From Halieaceae bacterium (GTDB taxonomy: Bacteria > Pseudomonadota > Gammaproteobacteria > Pseudomonadales > Halieaceae), in assembly GCA_009886815.1 (NCBI GenBank), contig QXYP01000179.1, forward strand, positions 1-5,683: a DNA stretch of 5,683 nt. The letters are read 5' to 3'. Every line of letters starts with the position of its first letter. The first letter of the stretch is position 1. Below are positions 1 to 5,683 of the stretch, one piece after another. A program made the position numbers and the translations under genes. The notes below the pieces were generated by a model. It was not told the DNA's origin and ran no database searches. It saw nothing but the letters and a program-made list of their open reading frames with translations.

Positions 1-674
1 ACTTTCTTGGGGTTTGGCGTAGGTATCAAAGGATACTGAAGCAGCGAAATGCAATGCTCCGTCGTGGTATGATGCGGGGGCAGGACCCGTGGCTAGGTGA
101 GCTGTCTAAAGTCGGCGGAGAACTCACCGATTATCGGGCTGACTTGGTGTCCCGGTTGGGGCCGGTCTTTCAAGCGATATTGGCCGAGTTAAACGACACG
201 CTGCTCGATGCTGAATTAGTTTTCAGACCGGGGTGGGACGCTAGCCTTTCCCTGGAAGCTGGGTTGGCGCGAAGTGTAGAGTCCGATGTTAGTCAGGGCT
301 TTACCCATGTGGGTCCGCATCGGGCAGACGTTCGTCTACAGTGTCAGGGTCGCCCAATGGGAGATGTATTTTCTAGGGGGCAGTTAAAACTGGCGGTGAT
401 TGCTCTTAGGTTGGCACAGGGCCGAGTGCTTGCCCACAGTGACAAGGGTGCGCCTTTATATTTGGTTGATGACTTGACGGCTGAGTTAGATGAGGATCAT
501 GCCTTACAGGTGTGCCGATTGTTGGAACAAACGAATTCACAGGTGGTTCTAACGACTGTGAGTGAGTTGGCTCAGGAAAGGTTGTGGATGCAGGGCGTAA
601 CCTCGGTGTTCCACGTGGAACAGGGATGTGTGTCTAAGGTGGTGAGTAGCACTGACGACAGCGCGGCGCGATAA
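1..674 (+). CDS. recF: DNA replication/repair protein RecF, C-terminal part (5' end outside window)
   Basis: RecF is a cytoplasmic SMC/Rad50-like ABC ATPase that binds single-strand/double-strand DNA junctions and, with RecO and RecR, loads RecA at gaps and stalled forks. The reading frame is open from base 3, upstream of the first in-frame ATG at 54. The residues before that ATG (WRRYQRILKQRNA) match the conserved RecF stretch WRRFRRALKQRNALLR of E. coli, so 54 is an internal Met and not the start. About 223 residues are present. E. coli RecF has about 357, so roughly the first 140, including the Walker A loop, are missing. Visible motifs are the conserved GPHRAD (codons near 312-329), the ABC signature SRGQLKL (372-392) and Walker B with D-loop, LYLVDDLTAELDE (about 456-494). 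The C-terminal VFHVEQG is encoded across a parS site. The stop at 672-674 is 23 bases before gyrB, so co-transcription is likely. The gene looks intact within the window. Confidence 0.96.
   Translation, partial: FLGVWRRYQRILKQRNAMLRRGMMRGQDPWLGELSKVGGELTDYRADLVSRLGPVFQAILAELNDTLLDAELVFRPGWDASLSLEAGLARSVESDVSQGFTHVGPHRADVRLQCQGRPMGDVFSRGQLKLAVIALRLAQGRVLAHSDKGAPLYLVDDLTAELDEDHALQVCRLLEQTNSQVVLTTVSELAQERLWMQGVTSVFHVEQGCVSKVVSSTDDSAAR
607..622. other. parS: parS centromere-like site (ParB binding), inside the recF 3' end
   Basis: TGTTCCACGTGGAACA is a perfect 16-bp palindrome. It differs from the Bacillus-type parS consensus TGTTTCACGTGAAACA only by the symmetric T/A to C/G change, and it contains the GTTCCACGTGGAAC core known for Pseudomonas parS. 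ParB (Spo0J) binds such sites, spreads as a CTP-dependent clamp, and with ParA and SMC/MukB-type condensins segregates the origin region. The site lies in frame in recF as GTG TTC CAC GTG GAA CAG (VFHVEQ), 50 bases before the recF stop. Location beside recF-gyrB is where origin-proximal parS sites are expected. The match is read directly; ParB binding here is inferred. Confidence 0.88.
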
Positions 675-686
675 AAACGTAAAAAA

Positions 687-690
687 CGGA
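687..690 (+). promoter_or_regulatory. weak Shine-Dalgarno for gyrB in an A-rich leader
   Basis: CGGA, with only GGA matching the anti-SD core, lies 7 bases before the gyrB ATG at 698. The whole 23-base recF-gyrB spacer is strongly A-rich. The A-rich leader may help translation, or ribosomes ending recF may re-initiate. The spacing supports ATG 698 as the start; no other in-frame start nearby has a better ribosome site. Confidence 0.45.
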
Positions 691-694
691 TTAA

Positions 695-3127
<2,433 letters not shown>

Positions 3128-3203
3128 AGAGTGCGAGTCAATCAATCAGCGAGAACTGGCCGTTAGCTTGCTTGCCCTTAGCTTAGGGGTATTGCCTTCT
3201 CAG

Positions 3204-3465
3204 TCAGTGGGGGGAGCTGCGACCGTAGACCCCGACTTTGGCTTGTACTGCCTCTGCGTAATCCCGAAGCGGGGAAAGCTCTTGAGCGACCACGGTCATC
3301 GAAGTCACTGACTTATTTTCTGGCAAGCCGCTCTGCATGCGGGTTACAGAGAAATCAAACGCCGAACTTGCTGTCTATGCCTACAATCGGCGGTGAGTCT
3401 AATAATACCTTGGCTAATGCACACAGACCTCGTTTGGCGAAATCTTTTGGTGATTTACGCTGTGC
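3204..3465 (-). pseudogene. possible decayed short reading frame, unrecognised
   Basis: On the minus strand two stop-free stretches overlap in different frames. The first runs 3465 to 3355, 36 codons reading KVLLDSPPIVGIDSKFGV at its end and then stopping. The second runs 3374 to 3204, 56 codons containing FDFSVTRMQSG and then VTSMTVVAQELSPLRDYAEA, with an ATG at 3338-3336. Joined by a single frameshift near 3360 they would give about 85 protein-like residues, co-oriented with glyS. There is no Shine-Dalgarno before the ATG, and stretches of this length are expected by chance at this base composition; other frames here are open too. It could be a degraded gene, a copy of a dispersed intergenic repeat, or nothing. 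No function is assigned. Confidence 0.2.
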
Positions 3466-3467
3466 CT

Positions 3468-3497
3468 AACCTGACCCTGCAAGTCTCGGGTTTTTTT
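3468..3497 (+). terminator. probable rho-independent terminator, + strand
   Basis: A 7-bp stem pairs AACCTGA (3468-3474) with TCGGGTT (3486-3492), including one T-G wobble, around an 11-base loop. A run of seven T (3491-3497) overlaps the foot of the stem and follows it. A shorter alternative stem pairs ACCC 3474-3477 with GGGT 3488-3491. The orientation fits the end of the recF-gyrB transcript, although it lies 340 bases after the gyrB stop. On the minus strand the T-run becomes an A-run before the hairpin, so it should not terminate glyS. Confidence 0.6.
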
Positions 3498-3620
3498 GTA
3501 CTTGCCACAGGGTGCGCCCATGATTACAGCACTTTGCTAAGCCCCTTAAAACTGTAAAATTCAGCTATCGGGCGCCGCTCCACCAAACCCTCAGATTTTC
3601 GTTTTCGTTTACAGCGCGGC

Positions 3621-5683
3621 TTATTTACTCGCCCCGCCCAGCACTGCGAAATCGGCAATGCCTGTAAAAGCATTTCTCAGTGCGGCTAGCAATTCATGCC
3701 TGTTGTCCCTGATATCGGGGTTCTCGGCATTCACCATAACGTCCTCAAAAAAGGCATTTACAGGTGCCTGCAGAGACGCCAATTTTGACAGCGCCGCAGC
3801 GTAGTCACCCGTCGCTATGTTATCTGCGACGCCGGACTTTAACCCTTCTAAGCTTTCGTGCAGCAGCGTTTCGGCGGGTTGATCGAACAAGTCCACATTG
3901 GGGATGCCGGCCCGCGCTTGTCCAGATTTGTTCAAAATATTGGCGACCCGTTTATTAGCAGCAGCCAGGGCAATTGCAGCCTCTGTACCCGCAAAAGCAT
4001 TGAGGGCTGATACCCTTCGGTTAACTTCAGCCGGTCCCGTAATGCCAGTCGCCAGCACGGCCCTTAGCACCTCAACGGCAATATTCTGATCTTCATACCA
4101 AGATCTAAACCGGTCCAAGGTGTAGTTCGTCACAGCTGCCGCGGTATCCGGCGCCAAGGTATCGTTGGGATATTCCTGCGCGGCTCGCTCTGCTAAATCT
4201 GACAAGTTTAGTTGGGTATCTAGGTCGACCAGTAGCCTGATAACGGCCACCGCCCCGCGTCTTAATGCGAAGGGGTCTTTAGAACCGGTCGGTGCTTGGC
4301 CTATGCCAAAAATACCGACAAGCGTATCCAGACGATCTGCCAGTGCCACCGCCGAGGCCTCTGGGCTGCTGGGTAACTGGTCTCCTGAAAACCGCGGCCA
4401 GTAGTGCTCTTCGACGGCTGTAGCAACGCTTTCCAACTCACCATCATGACGAGCGTAGTGAGCGCCCGCTATTCCCTGAAGGTCTGGAAACTCAAGCACC
4501 AGGTCAGAAACCAAGTCACATTTAGCCAGCGTGGCGGCCCTTTCAGCGACCTTAATATCTGCACCCAAAGCTTTAGCTATCCAGCCGCTTAGGGCCGCAA
4601 CCCGTCGAGTTTTGTCCGCCACACTGCCCAGCTTTTGTTGGAACACAATGCCCTCGAGTCGGGAGGAACGTTCGGCTAATGGGGTTGCTTTATCTGTTTC
4701 AAAAAAGAAAGCAGCATCACTGAGCCTTGGCCGAATGACTCTTTCATTGCCGGCAACGACAGCTGCCGGGTCGCTGCTTTCTATGTTGGATACCGTAATG
4801 AAAAGCGGAAGCAGCTGGCCTGCATCTGACACCAAATGAAAGTATTTCTGATGCTCCTTCATCGACGAAATCACTGCGCCCGCGGGAACCTCCAAGAATG
4901 CAGAATCAAAACTGCCCTGTAACGCTACGGGCCATTCCACCAGTCCAGTAACTTCATCTAACAGGCCTTCATCAACCACGGCTGTGGCATTGAGATTCTC
5001 GGCAATGGCGAGTACTTGGGACTTTATTCGGTCACGGCGTTGGTCAAAATCGGCGAGAACATAGGCGGCCAACAGCGCCTCCTGATACTGATCAGGGGTT
5101 TCTAAACTTATCGTCTCAGGGTGGTGGAACCTGTGCCCTTGGGTATGCCGACCGGAATGTATTCCCATTAACACAACATCGATAACCTCAGCCCCTAGCA
5201 ACGCCAACACCCACTGCACCGGTCGCAGGAACTCGTGGCGCTCTCGCCCCCAACGCATGCGTTTTGTTACTGGAATACTAGCTACTGCATTTGCCAGTAT
5301 TTCTGGCAAGACGGCAGCTGCCTGGGCGCCACGCTCTGTTCGGCGCAGCCCTAGGCGATCGCCTTTAGCCGTGTTGATCACTGCGAGCTCGGTAACCTCG
5401 ACGCCTTGCTTCTTGGCAAATCCCAATGCGGCAGGCGTCCAGTCCCCCTGTTGATCTTTTGCCGCAGCTACCGGAGGCCCCAATGCCTCAACGGTTTTGT
5501 CAGGCGCCTCGAGACTTACCTCGCCGACCCACACGGCTAAGCGGCGTGGTGTGGCAAAAATTTTGCTGTCGGCATAGTGAAGCCCATGGTGCACTAGGCC
5601 CTCTAGGATGCTATTTCCTAAAGCCTCTGCCATGGATAAAAGGGGGCCAGCAGGGAGCTCCTCGGTACCCAATTCAAACAATA
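3621..5683 (-). CDS. glyS: Glycine-tRNA ligase beta subunit (N-terminus cut by window edge)
   Basis: GlyS is the tRNA-recognising subunit of the bacterial alpha2beta2 glycyl-tRNA synthetase; the partner GlyQ makes glycyl-adenylate. About 687 residues are visible; E. coli GlyS has 689. The first ATG-like position at the edge, 5681-5679, is actually TTG and aligns with Leu7 of E. coli GlyS (FLVEIGTEELP versus LFELGTEELP). It is therefore an internal Leu, and the true start lies a few codons beyond base 5683. Numbering from that Leu, N-terminal matches include LFELGTEELPAG, ATPRRLAVWV (43-52), RMRWG (141-145), the conserved KEHQKYF (275-281) and VIRPRLSDAAFFFETD (315-330). The HD-type domain shows HYARHDGE (408-415), then ADRLDTLVGIFGIGQ and KDPFALRRGA (468-477). 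The C-terminal DALR-like anticodon-binding region has ALAAANKRVANIL (571-583). The stop at 3623-3621 ends the protein normally. glyQ is expected just upstream, outside the window. No glyS terminator was identified. Confidence 0.98.
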   Translation of the reverse strand, partial: LFELGTEELPAGPLLSMAEALGNSILEGLVHHGLHYADSKIFATPRRLAVWVGEVSLEAPDKTVEALGPPVAAAKDQQGDWTPAALGFAKKQGVEVTELAVINTAKGDRLGLRRTERGAQAAAVLPEILANAVASIPVTKRMRWGRERHEFLRPVQWVLALLGAEVIDVVLMGIHSGRHTQGHRFHHPETISLETPDQYQEALLAAYVLADFDQRRDRIKSQVLAIAENLNATAVVDEGLLDEVTGLVEWPVALQGSFDSAFLEVPAGAVISSMKEHQKYFHLVSDAGQLLPLFITVSNIESSDPAAVVAGNERVIRPRLSDAAFFFETDKATPLAERSSRLEGIVFQQKLGSVADKTRRVAALSGWIAKALGADIKVAERAATLAKCDLVSDLVLEFPDLQGIAGAHYARHDGELESVATAVEEHYWPRFSGDQLPSSPEASAVALADRLDTLVGIFGIGQAPTGSKDPFALRRGAVAVIRLLVDLDTQLNLSDLAERAAQEYPNDTLAPDTAAAVTNYTLDRFRSWYEDQNIAVEVLRAVLATGITGPAEVNRRVSALNAFAGTEAAIALAAANKRVANILNKSGQARAGIPNVDLFDQPAETLLHESLEGLKSGVADNIATGDYAAALSKLASLQAPVNAFFEDVMVNAENPDIRDNRHELLAALRNAFTGIADFAVLGGASK

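Larger units (their letters stand above)
3202..3497 (+). ncRNA. candidate structured RNA or long structured gyrB 3' UTR
   Basis: Paired segments read by eye on the + strand are, first, a nested set: AGTCAGTG 3202-3209 with CACTGACT 3306-3313, GACCGT 3221-3226 with ACGGTC 3292-3297, and CCCCG 3230-3234 with CGGGG 3270-3274. These are followed by CTCTG 3331-3335 with CAGAG 3347-3351, CGCCGA 3360-3365 with TCGGCG 3387-3392, and GCGAAATC 3437-3444 with GATTT-A-CGC 3452-3460 around a 7-base loop. The series ends at the T-run terminator. No family is recognised and no promoter with good -35/-10 boxes was found, so this may simply be the tail of the gyrB transcript. Helices of 5-8 bp in 300 bases can arise by chance, so confidence is low. 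Confidence 0.2.
3128..3620. other. convergent gyrB-glyS intergenic region, no convincing gene
   Basis: This 493-base stretch lies between the stop codons of gyrB (+) and glyS (-). No ATG-started frame with a ribosome site and a recognisable product was found on either strand, and no tRNA or rRNA is visible. It holds several potential stem-loops between 3202 and 3462 and one probable + strand terminator at 3468-3497. A short tandem repeat (TTTTCG twice plus TTT) sits at 3596-3610, ten bases past the glyS stop. Short stop-free stretches exist on both strands, described separately. In Pseudomonas I recall lptA and gmhB between gyrB and glyS; neither is recognisable here. Confidence 0.8.

Noticed and set aside
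590..598. DnaA-box-like TGTGGATGC in recF
   Set aside because: It matches the inverted DnaA box TGTGGATAA at only seven of nine positions, with no cluster of boxes or AT-rich unwinding region nearby; oriC is not in this window.
54..674. recF starting at ATG 54
   Set aside because: The frame is open upstream to the window edge and encodes conserved RecF residues there, so 54 is an internal Met and the gene is 5'-truncated by the window.
3209..3233. GGGG/CCCC hairpin after gyrB as a terminator
   Set aside because: The arms are short with a long loop, and no T-run follows the stem.
3129..3311. + strand frame with a hydrophobic signal-peptide-like stretch (ELAVSLLALSLGVLPS)
   Set aside because: No ATG, GTG or ribosome site lies at its upstream end, and the frame stops after about 60 codons; the resemblance to a signal peptide is probably accidental.
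3337..3396. Short frame ending AELAVYAYNRR, reminiscent of transposase C-termini
   Set aside because: It is only about 19 codons from its ATG, with no other transposase motif and no terminal inverted repeats or target duplication found.
3182..3469. + strand stop-free frame of about 95 codons after gyrB
   Set aside because: It has no ATG before 3377 and no ribosome site, and its composition is rich in Ser/Arg as expected of a non-coding frame. It shares the gyrB frame but is separated from it by three stops.
3417..3557. + strand 46-codon frame beginning ATG at 3417
   Set aside because: No Shine-Dalgarno, no recognisable product, and it runs straight through the probable terminator.
3596..3610. 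TTTTCG tandem repeat (two and a half units)
   Set aside because: Too short to be called a repeat array; no hairpin partner makes it part of a terminator on either strand.
5679..5681. glyS start at the edge codon (TTG)
   Set aside because: The codon aligns with an internal Leu of the conserved GlyS N-terminus, and the preceding partial codon also fits coding sequence; the real start is outside the window.

Overview
The window is housekeeping DNA from the chromosomal origin region of a gammaproteobacterium. Three lines of evidence support this. The recF–gyrB order with a 23-base gap is the classical dnaA-dnaN-recF-gyrB origin cluster. The GyrB protein is the long (~800 residue) Gram-negative form and is closely similar to the E. 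coli and Pseudomonas proteins. A two-subunit-type glycyl-tRNA synthetase beta gene (glyS) faces gyrB, which I recall as the arrangement near oriC in Pseudomonas and relatives. Even base composition and a Pseudomonas-type parS site fit a Pseudomonas/Cellvibrio-like (possibly marine) lineage, but genus cannot be fixed from this window.

Layout. Bases 1-674 (+) hold the last ~223 codons of recF, whose start lies upstream of the window. A perfect 16-bp palindrome at 607-622, TGTTCCACGTGGAACA, matches the ParB-binding parS centromere site and lies inside the last codons of recF. Bases 698-3127 (+) are a complete, intact gyrB. Bases 3128-3620 are a 493-base convergent intergenic region with no convincing gene. 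It contains several potential stem-loops and ends in a plausible rho-independent terminator for the + strand at 3468-3497. Bases 3621-5683 (-) are glyS, complete at its 3' end but cut by the window edge a few codons before its true start.

How it works together. RecF (gap repair and fork restart), gyrase B (supercoiling) and parS (origin segregation by ParAB) all serve replication and chromosome handling. GlyRS beta serves translation and is a neighbour by conserved synteny rather than function. recF and gyrB are very probably co-transcribed; glyS is read towards gyrB.

No new defence system, mobile element, CRISPR array or novel gene cluster is evident. The points most worth checking are the parS overlay on recF coding sequence and the unexplained gyrB-glyS spacer, which could hold a structured transcript, a dispersed repeat or the remains of a minus-strand short gene.
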